Shown here: piece after piece, positions 36,466 through 47,473 of the stretch
Layout of the letters: every line of letters begins with the position of its first letter
Position numbering within the stretch: the stretch's first letter is position 1
Assembly: GCF_000006565.2 (NCBI RefSeq)
Contig: NC_031478.1
Span: 40,411 to 104,410 of the forward strand
Direction: 5' to 3'
DNA length: 64,000 nt
Origin: Toxoplasma gondii ME49
Lineage: Eukaryota > Apicomplexa > Conoidasida > Eucoccidiorida > Sarcocystidae
The notes under the pieces: model-generated
Databases searched by the model: none
What the model saw: only the letters and a program-made list of their open reading frames with translations
Told to the model about the DNA's origin: nothing
Translations under genes and position numbers: made by a program

Positions 36466-36760
36466 ACGCCAAAAACCCTAGACCCTGAAAAACCCCTAAA
36501 AGCCTAAAATCCCTAAGCTAACTCTAAACTCTAAGCCTTAAACTAACACTAAACCCTAAAGCCTTAAAGAAACCCTAGACCTTCAACCATAAAAAATTCC
36601 TTAACCCTAATAAGTCGTATAAAAGGTTCGGCCGTTAAGCCGTAAACAACTCTAAACCCTGGACAGAAGAACGCTGAAAGCCCCTGGAGGGGGAAATGTG
36701 AACCCCTAGGAAACAAGGCCTAAACCTAAAATTCCATTAACACTAAACCTAGAAGGCCGT
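36466..36760 (-). repeat. Degenerate interstitial telomeric tract (CCCTAAA type)
   Basis: About 300 bases are built from exact and altered CCCTAAA units in one orientation: 'accctaga', 'accccta', 'actctaaa', 'actaaaccctaaa', 'accctag', 'taaccctaa', 'actctaaaccc', 'cctaaacctaaa'. Stops are frequent and no gene can lie here. The C-rich strand is on plus, the opposite of the short tract at 11984. A chromosome-internal tract of this age could come from end-to-end fusion, telomere capture at a break, or an ancient subtelomere later buried. Confidence 0.85.
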
Positions 36761-37768
36761 GGTTTCTTCCCTAGGGAACTGTAAACAGTTCTAACAAATA
36801 ACCGGATCCAGTCGAAGTGAATGTAGTACCTTTTCCAGCGGATGTGTTGATTCCTATCGAGGAACCACAGCTCCATCACTCACCCAGAGTGTGCTAGGAA
36901 AAGGAGATGCTACAAACTTGTCGAATGCCTCCGGTTCCTCCCCTAATGAAGAGGATGGTCCGCAATTTGAGCCTCGCAGAAGTTTGCCGTAAGAAGAGAC
37001 CGGCTAACGTTGTTGTCTACTTTACCACAGCATCGACTTGCGACCAGCCATGAATCCTCTAAGCCCTAACCAGCTTCTGATCCTTTCTCCATCGATGTGT
37101 GGCAACATGTGAACAAGACTCCTGCTAATGTCAATATCGAGGTTTCTTAGCAACTCACGGGCGCTTCGTTGTGCCTCCACTGTGCCTTTTGTGGCTACCA
37201 TGTCGACGCAGAGGTGTGAGTAAGCACTGCACAGACGGTGAGGCAAACCTCATCACAGTAAACACGCAAGGAAAATCACCAAGTCTTCCACATATGCTCC
37301 ATTGTCTTTAACGTTAAACTGAAGGCGCGTGGAGTGTGCTACAGTCTGCATCTCATGACGACGCGGGTTCACGTTCGACAAGGAAAAACACTTGCAGGGA
37401 GGAGACACATGCCCCTGTGATGAAGCCGTCTTGAGGTTTTCGTCGGCCGATATCAGGACTTGACAGGTTTTCCCCCATATTGTTTCAATACGTTTGCGCT
37501 CTGTTTTGCCTGGTTACCGCAGTACTTGAGAACAAGACCACTATTGCCTAAAAATCAGACCACTCCTTTTCGTAACTCCATACACTCTTCCGTGGCGATA
37601 ACAACGGTACCAACAAAATGAATCCTTTGTGCACAACACCCCTTATGACACATTCTTGTCTTTCCCCTGCTCTCCACGTCCCTAGATTCTTTTTCATTCT
37701 TCCCCATAGGATGCAAAAAACACATAGGCCTGCCCATGACAAAGGAACCAGGAGAGCATACTGTTACC
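36761..37768. other. Unique sequence between the telomere-like tract and the 37.8-kb gene
   Basis: Only short frames, such as 37022-37246 (-). The last 200 bases (37560-37768) are open in plus-strand frames but are better read as the 5' untranslated or promoter region of the next gene. A run of pyrimidines at 37660-37710 is noted without assigned function. Confidence 0.4.
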
Positions 37769-38772
37769 ATGCGTCTTCTCCTGCTGCAATCGAGCACTAT
37801 ACTTCACCACTTCATCATTGTTTTGGTTCTTTATCTGGCCACAAAACAATATATGGTAATCACTTTCATCTACAACACCGCGCAAACTTGACTCTGTTCC
37901 TCCTTTTGTCGTTCATCCTCTGCATTTTCCCAGGACGACGATGCACACGAAGGTGCTTCAGGAAAAGCTTTGTAAAGAAATCGGGACCACACAGTAAGAG
38001 CTGTGTCATGGTTGACGTTTTTGTCCTCGTGACCTTTCAGGTTGGAGTTAACTTCCCCTCTTGTCTCTTCGTTTCCACAGCCTCCAACTGTATGCCGTCC
38101 TCCTGTCGAATGTCTTTTTCTGCATCTGGGGCGCGGGCGACGCTGACGACACATTGATGACCCAGGAGGACAGACAGGACGCACCGCTCGAGATTGAGAA
38201 ACCGAATGTCTCACTGCGAATGAAATCGCTAGTTTCTTTAACATTCTCTTTCTTCGTGGAGAAAAGCAGACAGACAACCGCCTCCTTCACCCGACCGACA
38301 GCACATGTTGAGAAACATGTATCTGAAGCCCACGAGGTCATGAAGTTAACATTCTCCTTCAGTCCTCCACCTTCTGCCGCCTCGTCTTGCCGTTCGGTTT
38401 CCGTGTCACACTCTTACAACATCGTAGATACGCTCAATGCTTTCTTTTCAAACTCGACTTTTCCCCCTGAAAACACAATCGCAGCAACGAAGAATGCCAC
38501 AAAAGGAGTGGAGATGGTTTACCTACTTTTGAAACCAGTTCATCTGCTCCGGACTGTACTGCCATTTACCGTATTACTGCTGTTCTCAGGTATGTCGTCT
38601 TGCCCCCCGATACCTGCTGGAATAACCTCTTGACTGAACCAATCGCTCCTCATATTCATCAGGTCATCGCCGTCTAGCCGGGCATCCGATTCCTGCCGTA
38701 CGTTTGGCGAAGCTAAAACTCGCAGCAAGCACAGGTACTAGGCACATCCGGGATATGCGACTTCAAACATAA
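37769..38772 (+). CDS. Secreted or membrane protein of unknown function, 4 exons, 247 aa
   Basis: Exons 37769-37855, 37934-37971, 38081-38589 and 38663-38772 join in phase (0, 2, 1) and end at TAA. Donors are GTAATC, GTAAAG and GTATGT; acceptors have long pyrimidine tracts ('ctgcattttcccag', 'tcttcgtttccacag', 'ctcatattcatcag'). Exon 1 encodes a signal peptide: MRLLLLQ, a hydrophobic core, then an end near residue 25. Exon 2 is a short acidic insert starting DDDAHEG. Exon 3 starts with a second hydrophobic stretch (43-59), then an acidic segment (60-85), a Ser/Thr-rich centre with NST and NAT glycosylation sites, and a third hydrophobic segment at about 196-211. Exon 4 is a basic tail of 35 residues. 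This could be a membrane protein with a short basic cytoplasmic tail. No family recognised. Frames on the minus strand at 37548-38341 overlap and are taken as shadows. Confidence 0.58.
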
Positions 38773-41101
38773 GCCATTGTGTAAATGGATTATGAGAAAT
38801 GAACAGTCCTCCAACCCTCTCTCCCCATCAATACTTGACAGTTCATCAAGCGTGCCCTGAATCTCCATCCTGTCAGCGTCAGCTGCAGCATCACTCCGAC
38901 GTGGTCTGAACTCCTCTACCCTCTTCCCGGAGTAGCCTTAGAAAAGTCAGATACAACACAAACAAGTCACACAGATCTGAAATGGGGTCGAAAAGGGCAG
39001 GCGGCTGCAGCCAGCCGCGGCTGCTCACCCATCGCAGACGAGGGAACGACTCAATGGATAGAACGATAATTATATCAATGCATTACCAATTAAGGTGTGT
39101 AGCATTTCCTATACCCCTTAACATCACACACTTGATTTCAGCGTCGTACTCAGAAATAATCATAGCCAGCGTCGTTACCAACATCAGGTTCACAAGCCAA
39201 AGCAAGAGTTGCTCCTCAGACACAGCGTGGAATAGCTTCAGAGTGATACAGACGCTTGTAGCAGGGGAAGATGATGAGCAAGACTTCAGGTAAAATTGCA
39301 GCAAGACAAATCACCAGCCTTCACCTCTGTCCAAACCACAACCAAAAAATTTGTGAAGGAAAAGATGAGAGTCCAGATCAGCCAACGCGCACCTTTCGGC
39401 ATTCGTCAACGTGAGCAGCTGCTTTTTCAGTGCAAATATGAACAACAAAGAAGCTCCTTCGTAACGCCAGTTCCCTCATCCTACTAACCGTTGCTGAATC
39501 GAGTTCTGTCCTTGCCTGCTCCACGAATCCCATGTGAACACCATCGTTCCACAACCCGCTTTCGCCACTTGATACTTCGTGCATCAAGGTAAACGCCACA
39601 AAAGCACAGCGCACCGGGCGCGCACCCTGCGTCGTTCCATGTCCCCGGATAAAGATGTGACGCCACACTCTTTCCCCCGCGCCATCGTCCCACCTACCTG
39701 GTTTTCCTCCTGTCGCCAACGCCCCCGTGCCCTCTCAAACACAATACACAAAACTGCTACCAGCCTCCGCCGACATCCCCCCACACACCGGCCGACACCC
39801 ATCAGCTCCATACATGCTACAGCTCACATCGCAGCGAAACATGCCCCCAAACTCTCATGCACTGAATCCTGGACGCAGTCAGCTGTGGGAGCGGCATTTG
39901 TCATTCAGCGTTATCCATCGGCTGTTAGATCAAGCCAAACAAAGCCTAATCTACTAATGACACACCCAGCCATGATAAGCCTACGTGTCAGCGAGATTTA
40001 TGGCCAGCCGTGAAACTCTCAAGCAACATCAGAAAGTGACGATCTGCATCCGTGCTACTGTCGACCAAGCAATGCCTACGGTGGGCCTTCAATATCCCTG
40101 CCTGTCACCTCAGTCGTTGTCCACGTGCGACTTCCACGCAGGAAACAACATTTACACCTGGGAGGTACGAGAGAATGCACACAAAGAGCAAATCAGTAGC
40201 ATGCACCGTTCGCCGTTTCAGGATATGACTAACAGACACTGGTTGTGAACCATAAAACGCCTACTCACAACTGTTCGGTAGACAACTAGGTGAGACACAC
40301 GGTACCAAGTTCCTGTCCATTCTCTGGTCAGCGCGTACAACCTTCTGGATAATTGCCAGGACGACAGGGTAACAAAGACACAAAGCACTCCCAACTGAAG
40401 TAAGGCCTTCGCTCATCCGGGATGTTAAGTCTGCGTATCGAGTTGAGTATGGTGCGCCAAAAACGTGGCGGATTCCCTGCAAACCGTCGTCTACGGGATA
40501 TCCCTAGGCCTGCGACCGTTACCCGCAACATCTGCCGGACTGCCGCATTACCCCTGGCAGCTTCCTTGTCGCAAGCAGTTGCAGCAGGCATGAAACACTG
40601 GACATCCATTGGCAGCGGGTACGAAGCAAGCTGGAATGTATCACATTCTTCAGGAAGATGACCACTGTATGTTCTAAACAGATTTGTCTTTCCGCAGGAA
40701 AACACCGCGGATGCGATTGTCTGACTCAGTTCCGGATGGAGGGAAATGTAGGACTGTGATGCAGCAGAACGGTTTGAACCACACGTCCCCCTATGTGATT
40801 TCATACTAAGTAGCGCCGCATCCGTTTACTGACTTGCCTGCCTCCTTCGCAGTGACCATACCGCCGTCTACCGCCTGACGCTACAGTTGTTGCACCAATC
40901 CCCTGGAATGGCTCAATGCCAGCGTGCGCTTCCACGGGTTGCACGACCTTTTGCCAAGGAGGTGCACACATACTCGTGCCGGCTAACTCGTGCCAACTGC
41001 TGCGCCAGCTGTGACGCGCTAGGGGTATTGGCGCCACCCCTATTGTCGTTCTCGATAATAATGCTGGCCGCTACGTCTGCATTTCAAAACCGCACTCATT
41101 C
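38773..41101. other. Unique sequence with unresolved exons on both strands
   Basis: A plus-strand segment from ATG at 38982 reaches a GTAAAA donor at 39290 after an acidic stretch (GEDDEQDF). It also contains an alternative internal intron, 39095 to the acceptor 'cacttgatttcag' at 39140, so its splicing is ambiguous. A minus-strand frame at 39378-39719 (113 codons) and one at 39083-39304 with a membrane-like segment compete with it. 39579-40013 (+) and 40328-40804 (-) are further open frames without agreeing splice sites. I do not call a gene here. Confidence 0.35.
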
Positions 41102-41527
41102 ATGGCAATGGCAACCCACTCTATGTCATGTCGTGTTCCACCGTGGATTCATGGCTTACTCTACTTGTTCGTGGAGGCGGGCAACAACAGTGGAATGTTG
41201 GGAGTGTCAATCGACACCGGCAGCATATGCTGTGAGGCGCGAAGACATGCCCTCGTTCAGTCTGACAATGTTATCGTCGAGCAAGATGCCCACGGATCCA
41301 GAACCACCTTCAAGAACGACAACGCCGCCGCGTCACAGACCGGTTTCTGTTGGGGGGCCAGCGCCAAACGTCACGTCTGTCGTCTGACCTTCTCCACCCT
41401 CACGTCGCCGCGTGACGATGCAGAAGTCGACTGTCGGGTGCACCCGGCAGTACGCTACTGTGCGTCCACACTGACACCTTTTCTACTAACAACACTGTGG
41501 CGATGCCAAGCTCTCATGCTATGTTGA
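41102..41527 (+). CDS. Cys-rich open frame of 141 residues, unknown
   Basis: An unspliced plus-strand frame runs from ATG at 41102 to TGA at 41527. The N-terminus has a short hydrophobic stretch (WIHGLLYLFVEAG), the middle is polar, and eight or more Cys are spread through the C-terminal two thirds. A Cys-rich pattern would suit a secreted or surface protein, but spacing does not match a family that I can name. It stops one base from the end of the minus-strand gene at 41528, so the two are tail-to-tail. Another plus-strand frame overlaps (40887-41387), so the frame choice is not secure. Confidence 0.33.
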   Translation: MAMATHSMSCRVPPWIHGLLYLFVEAGNNSGMLGVSIDTGSICCEARRHALVQSDNVIVEQDAHGSRTTFKNDNAAASQTGFCWGASAKRHVCRLTFSTLTSPRDDAEVDCRVHPAVRYCASTLTPFLLTTLWRCQALMLC

Positions 41528-42466
41528 CTACACTGCACATAGCGTGCCTTGAACGCTCCAATGGTCACAACCAACGCGCAGATCGCCCCCGCAGCCACTT
41601 GTTTCACTGCTACGATTGGCCCCGTACTCCTCGCACATCTTGTGGATGGTTGGACTTTCTCCATCCCTCCCCACTACATTGATCACCACTGTGTAATGTT
41701 CCACCAGCTGTCGCCTACAACCTGTACCCAGTATCGGCAAATCCTTGGAGTGGCCGACAGGAATTAGCCCCACGCCTCTGACTAGGTTCTCCACCCGAGG
41801 GAGACGGCCGGGCACAATGGTCGCAGTGTATCATACACCGGAGTCATCTGCTCACCAGACAACTCACCTCGTGGAAACGCCCGCGACACGCGTCAGGTGC
41901 TTCCCCCTCTCGGTCGTCACGCAGGCGTATATGAAGATGTCTTGTAACCACAGTAAATCAATGCGTCTCGCCTCTGTCTCCTCTTCTGCGGTCCCGACTA
42001 CATCCACGCGAATGCCAAAGCGGACAGGTTCGGGAGGAAGGCCCGAATCTGGTATCAGGACACGATGACGACGATACCAATCACCTCAAACCACTCTGTG
42101 ACTCGACGGCACACCGACAGAGTCCAGACCGAAAATGCAAGGAGCCAGAGGGGAGACGTTCACGCGTGAGGCAAGGTCAAACCCGCGGTGGAGGGCATCA
42201 TCAGTCATCTTAATTTCGTGTAAAACAACGTGGATGCGTTTGTCTGACTCAACGCCGGGTGGATACATGGTGAACTCCGACTGAAACAGCCGTTCGACTC
42301 CGTCGTGAATAAGCTTCCGTATCCTACTAGCGGATGAGACTTGTATGCAGAACCGTGTGTTTCCAGAAGAACAGTGGATAACTATACCCTCAATGTGCTT
42401 AACGTCGTGGTCTCGAACAACGCAACAAACATCGGATCCGCTAATCCATAACATTCGCGACCTCAT
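41528..42466 (-). CDS. Unknown protein, 3 exons, 260 aa
   Basis: Exon 1 (42115-42466) starts at ATG, exon 2 is 41868-42048 and exon 3 is 41528-41777, ending at TAG. Phases 1 and 2 agree across the introns. Donor two is a perfect GTGAGT; donor one (GTGTGC) is weak. Acceptors are 'cctgataccag' and 'gagaacctagtcag', the latter with a pyrimidine tract upstream. The protein is balanced in charge, has no signal peptide or membrane segment, and carries Cys at both ends (two adjacent near residue 14, several in the last 50). Exon 2 has an acidic cluster (AEEETEARR) before a hydrophobic turn. No family recognised. Exon 1 alone is 117 open codons with an ordinary protein composition, which supports this strand. 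Confidence 0.5.
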
Positions 42467-43174
42467 CTTCTAGGTTCGACTCTCATACTCATTTTTACCC
42501 GACAAAAAACGATTCACACTGTGGCTAACGTTGCAACAGTGTGGCATCAGGATAACGATGACGAAGCGCATTGCAATCTGTTGCCATGCATACTCGTAAG
42601 TCCTAAAGGCCTAAAACGCTGTTCACACTAGCTGTGGATCATTCTACCTGCGACATTTTGTGGAAGGCGAGTGATGTATCGACATACACCGTTTTCCACG
42701 TTTCTTGGCAAAATATAAATGCTAGTGTCACAACGTGGGATTATGGTGATTACTGACTTGACCCAGTTGTTGAATAATGATGGGCAGCGTACAACCAAGT
42801 ACCAGGTCACCCACCCGATGAGAAAGGGTGCGCAAATCCCATATGCGAGTATTAGGTGTTCCATAAAATTCACGGCTCAGTGAAACGGTCTGGCATTTGC
42901 GAAAGTCTCACAGATACACGAATCACAACGACGAGTGTTAACATTGAACAACGGAAAAACACGCCCAATAAAATTATACGTCACCCACAAAAGTTGACAC
43001 TGTCCAGACGGTTTGCCGTGGTTGGCATGCAAAATGTTCTCTTTTACTGGTAGATGCTCGTCACCGTCGTACGACAATCACACGCACTTGTAAACCAAGC
43101 ACTTGGGCTTTTTTTTTCATTTCCCTGCAACATGGTTGCTACAAGGAAATTGGTCCCAAAACAAAGATTTGCTT
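42467..43174. other. Intergenic stretch, no gene seen
   Basis: Only frames of 60-80 codons, on both strands. It contains a T-rich run at 43110-43120. It would hold the promoter of the minus-strand gene starting at 42466. Confidence 0.45.
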
Positions 43175-43498
43175 CTACATAACATCCTCCCACCTATCAT
43201 AAGACCCGTTCTCCTGTCTTTGTCCTTCGTAACTTAGTTTCACGTTTTTCTTCAAAATGAACGGTAGGCATCGGCCCCTCGCTATGCGCAGTGACAGAGC
43301 ATAGCATGAGCCTGCTTGGATTGTTATTTTTTCGACATTACGGCGCAAAGCATACTGCGCTCCACCTTCCTCTTCTATTTCGTAGCGTAAAGCTGTAAAC
43401 GTGGACGATGCTGGAGATAACACATTGGATATATCCGGTGACACAGGAATATGCAAGGATCGACGTGTATCTTTTAGGTCGTCATTGGTGTGTTGCAA
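43175..43498 (-). CDS. Coding-like 3' exon of up to 107 codons, unknown product
   Basis: A minus-strand frame ends at TAG at 43175. The translation is hydrophilic with an EIEEEGG cluster, a basic middle and a Lys/Tyr/Asp-rich end. Two good acceptors lie within its first third ('gtgttatctccag' and 'tccacgtttacag', near 43410-43390), so the exon may begin there. An upstream minus-strand segment that follows a superb acceptor ('tctcgtttttatcag' near 43620) and carries a basic stretch (ARKKQVWRRKTRR) is a plausible previous exon, with a GTGAAA donor in a compatible phase. The rest of the gene is not resolved. Confidence 0.38.
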   Translation of the reverse strand: MQHTNDDLKDTRRSLHIPVSPDISNVLSPASSTFTALRYEIEEEGGAQYALRRNVEKITIQAGSCYALSLRIARGRCLPFILKKNVKLSYEGQRQENGSYDRWEDVM

Positions 43499-43685
43499 GT
43501 CACAAGACTATGCATAGTGGATCTACTCCTTTCACCGTTTCGACCCCAATTTCTTCTGGTTTTCCTACGCCAGACTTGCTTTTTCCGCGCCACAGTTGCA
43601 TCAAGGCTGATAAAAACGAGATGCCCATAAAAATAATGGTACAGGTTGGAGGCATGGTTCCACAAGGAGAAACTACCTCACTTAC

Positions 43686-45451
43686 CTAACTGACACAGCA
43701 TCTTCTTCCCCCTTTAACTATGTGTTTTCCCTTTGACACAACTTGGCCAACAAGAACTTGTTTCATCCGACGGTAACGAGATGGTAATGAATATCTCCCT
43801 GGAGCAAAAGAGAAATTCGGATGAACGTTGTCACCCGCTTCTTCAACCTCTTCCTCTATGCCTCCTTGACATTTCCTTGACGTCGATGTTGATGCGTTTG
43901 AATTTTCTTCAGCATGTAGGGTCAAGTGCCTGACAACGCAACATCCGGGGCAAAGAAACGTGTCAAAAAGAGAGACGTTTTTGAAGACTGAGAACTCTCT
44001 GGCTCACACAGACGACACCTAAAACTTCGTTGTCACTAGCACTGAAACAAGTTGGTGAAGAAAATGATCCTTTCGCTCTTTGGTTCTTGAACGGAAAGTA
44101 CTGATAGCCAATAGCGTCGGAGTTCGCGAAGACGTTCGTTTTTGCACTAACACCAAACCAGAAGAAGACAGTTCCACACTTTCGGCTACGAAAGAAGCTG
44201 TCCCTCAGGCAGATTCAGCGGACCGGAGACCCAGCGTATGGATCATGAGTTTCGTTATAATATCTATACTCGACATAAATTGATATTTTCTTGGGTGTTA
44301 CCCACAATATGAAAACCACGTTTAGGTGTTTTGCCACGACGAATTCTTTCTTTGGTGTTGCGTGGTCGCTATGCCGACACTCTGTACCTGAGGCAACAAG
44401 GGCAATTGCCATCTACAGTGTCTGCGGGTTTTTAGCCCGTGTTCCCCCTACCCTTCATCTTCCCATCGTCTGACAACTTTGGCAAACACGTCGTTTTCTG
44501 TAGTTTCCAAAGTTTTCACGAGGATGTTCTAAGTTGTCGGTTTCTACGGTTGCTGGTCACACACACACACAAGTCACCTACATTTTTCAGCTGGGAATGC
44601 CGGACAAGAACACACAGTAAACATGTGATGGGACTAGCAACCCTCGGCGGCATCGCTAGGTGACGTAACACAGAGTCACTTGCCACACCACGTGTTAGTC
44701 ACACCTTCGCAACAGGTTGGAGACGGATGAAGCGCGTCTCTGCATTTGCTCGTCTGTGATCCTGGACTTTCCACCAGTGTTCCGCTGTCTCTCCAACACA
44801 TTTCACTGCAGCTTCTCCGGAGGAGAAACAAACCCTCGTCTTAGTACATCGTTCTGAAACTCCAGACAAGAGTTGTTCCACTTTTGTTTGAAGCAACGCG
44901 CTTTATATGTGACGGAAAAAAGTGTGACGGCTGGCACAGAATAGAGTAGCACGGTATTCGATGGCTCTTTTCATTCCACTAGAGCCGCGACCACAATCGT
45001 AACGAAAAGACGTATGCCTGGTTATCCACTACCGGCGTCCATCCCCTCTTTAAAGACGCTTCACCACGCAGTTGCCTGTTTTTAGTTCTGAACGAAGTGG
45101 TTTCTCATCACTCAAAGACACATGCGTAGGTTTCTTACCAATAACCATCACCCACTTTCACAGTAAATGCATGTCGTGCTTTGCCGACCCATCCATGCAA
45201 GAGAACACAACCTGACTCAAGCGGACAACAAACACACATGCTGCTGCATGTTGCCCCAGCTTGCGATTTCTCTGCTGTATATCCAACACGGTCGCTTCCT
45301 ACATGCTCCTCCTGAAAAGCGACAATGAATCCGTCCAGCACATGTAGTGCAGTCAGCCGATGCTTACAATCAGACCACGAGTGTCTGCCGGTCGTAGAAG
45401 CGGCAACCTACAGACGTTTACATCTTCACTGCAGGCCTGTCCCGCTGCAGT
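43686..45451 (-). CDS. Multi-exon gene of unknown function (partial model)
   Basis: Three minus-strand exons have strong sites. Exon 45368-45451 follows an acceptor ending 'catcagacag' and has donor GTAAGC. Exon 45139-45311 follows 'cattgtcgcttttcag' and ends at GTAAGA in phase 2. Exon 43686-43929 follows a long pyrimidine tract ending 'gcgttgtcag', needs phase 2 before it, and ends at TAG. The first two encode Cys-containing polar sequence (the second has six Cys in 20-30 residues); the last is rich in Ser and Glu, then basic. The last exon can join the second directly, giving a 1.2-kb intron, but one or more exons probably lie between; 44699-44896 is a coding-like candidate. The 5' end is open: 45489-45680 may hold the previous exon. 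No signal peptide or known domain was seen. Confidence 0.42.
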
Positions 45452-45975
45452 CTGTCTGATGCTCGTTCAACGGAAAGCACAAGACAGTCTATCCACACAG
45501 TACACTGAGCCAAAGCTGCCCAGTGGACCTTTCGTCTGGTAACACCACGTCACCCTTCCCCGGGACCATGCTACTGGCCACAGTATATCCTGCATAACCA
45601 GAATGACTGGATCGACCAATAATTGGGGCGCGACTGAAGCATTCGTGTGTCTCCGTCTCTCCTATCGCCTGCTGACATATCCGTAACATTGACTCGATCC
45701 TTTGTCCTCTGTACCTGGTTACCACGATCTCAATTTGGACAGCCTGTCTCCACAGTCTGTCACGGAAAATTCGAACTCACGACTTGCGCGTCCTATCAGC
45801 CGGGATCATCCTCTGCCGGCCAGCAAGTTGATGGACCTACAGAAATCTGACGCTCTCCAGCCTTCTGGTCGTCGCCCATTCCAAGTCCCTGTGGTTCAGA
45901 GGGAATGAGCTCTAGTTTTCGCGGGTACAGCTACGTTACCGCGCTCATCTGACCTTCCCCGTTCCTCCCCTCTTT

Positions 45976-46150
45976 AGTTGGAATAATCCTGGACCTGTCG
46001 CACACGACGTTAAGCAAGTGATACATATAAGGTTTTCGGCCAGAGGTGACACATACCTTCGGACGCTCGCGACTGCTTGTCACAGGAAGGCGAGGAGAAT
46101 CACAGGCGACGGCAATCTCGCACAAACATATCAGATATCAGTGGGGTGAT
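45976..46150 (+). CDS. Possible 3'-terminal exon of a plus-strand gene
   Basis: An excellent plus-strand acceptor (pyrimidine tract ending 'cctcccctctttag' at 45975) is followed by a 58-codon open frame to TGA. It begins with one base that completes a codon and has a basic, His/Arg-rich composition. On the minus strand the same region has an open frame of 64 codons with a GTATGT donor, so strand is not settled. Upstream plus-strand exons were not identified with agreeing phase. Confidence 0.28.
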
Positions 46151-47329
46151 TCAGTGTATGCATTACACCCAGGAAGAACAGCAGATCGACCTGAAAGCTA
46201 TGTAACATGAGCAACGAAAACACTGAGAAAAGATAAAGTACCTGTGAAACCCATAAGCCTATTTCATCCTCGCGTAGGTAACAGCATGGAGCAAGGGAAG
46301 GGCGACAGAGAAGAAGAGCCGATCTGTGGAATCATAAAAAAGCATGGGATTGCGCAAGCCTGAAAGGATAAATACTTCCGGGACTCCTAAACGTCACAGT
46401 TTTACAGCCGGTAACGTTACGTCGATATAATGAACACTGGAAGCATTGAGATCGCCCCCGTATCTCTCGCAACCCATCCAGCATCACAAGCGATTTACCT
46501 CTGTGTCAAGACGACAAATAGTCTCTGGGCTATTGTTCAGACGTCGCTGCTAAGCGTCACCCGCAGCATTCGCCTGAGCAAACACGTTGCCCACCCAATG
46601 TAATCCTTGACACGAAATGCGTCCTGTCATTGCTTACTTTCCTGTCACAGTAGCATCACGTCCATTCCCCTGCCACTGTCAACGTATTCAAATATAATAC
46701 AGAAAAGTCGAGAATGCCGACTGTCTGCGAGTCCAATGCATTCCGTCACGGAACACAATCGACCGCACGTCAACACTGCCATTCAATTGTTAGTAATAGT
46801 ATACTGCAGCAGGGATCGGAGCTGCTAAACATCCACTGACGGTGTACATCAGATTTTCTACAGCACTGTTCCTACCTTCTTCATCTAGTCCATCTGTGAC
46901 ACAAGCAGCAACAATCAAACACCTGCACCGGGAGGTGGGTCTAGAGTCAGCCATACGCCGACCACACACATCACCCTGACCGCCGCCGGGCTGACTCGCC
47001 TTTGCTGACACTCGTGTCTCGGCAGGGCAACGTCTCACCGAATCGTTTGCACTCGACCCTCTGCCAAGCAGTGCACCATGAGACGTTATCGACTCCTTGC
47101 ACCGTCCGGCGCCCCACGTGTCCACGCTGATCGCGTGACGCATCGCCGCTGTCACTAATACCAAAGAAGGATCCGATAAGAAACCGTCCCATAGACAAAA
47201 ATTCACCTTCTCGCGGCGCCACACACCACAATTTGGGGCCCACAAAACAATGCGGCATATCGTGGTAATCTTTTATTGCCGACAGAAACGCCACCCCAAG
47301 GAAACATCGCTGGATACGGATCCAGCTCC
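46151..47329. other. Unique sequence before the 675-bp satellite
   Basis: Open frames at 46790-47245 (-, 151 codons) and 46971-47423 (-, 150 codons) overlap each other in different frames and lack splice support. The sequence becomes C-rich on plus towards 47.3 kb. No gene is called. Confidence 0.4.
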
Positions 47330-47473
47330 AACTGCGTTCGGCTACGTCCAGAACCAAGCTACATACCCACTCCCACCCGTGACACCGGCTACATCCTACG
47401 CCACAGTCGACAAAGCACTTCATCTCACCACCTACACAAACAAATCGATCCCGGGCAACTTCTCAGCAGCGAC
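47330..47473. repeat. Decayed left edge of the 675-bp satellite
   Basis: The 70-80 bases before the first full unit align with the end of a normal unit but are diverged: the segment corresponding to the (CA)n tract is interrupted, and the block 'gggcaacttctcagcagcgacctcgtacc' replaces the usual 'aggcaacgcctcag...' block. An old edge copy. Confidence 0.6.

Noticed and set aside
37548..38341. Minus-strand gene with splice-like sites (GTAAGAG donor near 38426, acceptor 'ttgtgttttcag' near 38490)
   Set aside because: Some junctions looked good but phase failed after the second exon, while the plus-strand model over the same region is complete from signal peptide to stop.
38500..38728. Minus-strand exon at 38540-38728
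   Set aside because: Antisense to exons 3 and 4 of the plus-strand gene; only one of them is likely, and the plus model has better acceptors.
40887..41387. 166-codon plus-strand frame
   Set aside because: Overlaps the Cys-rich frame at 41102-41527 in another register, has a Pro/Ser/Arg-skewed composition, and no splice support.
46790..47423. Two overlapping 150-codon minus-strand frames
   Set aside because: They lie in different registers over the same bases and lead into satellite sequence; neither has a supported start or splice sites.
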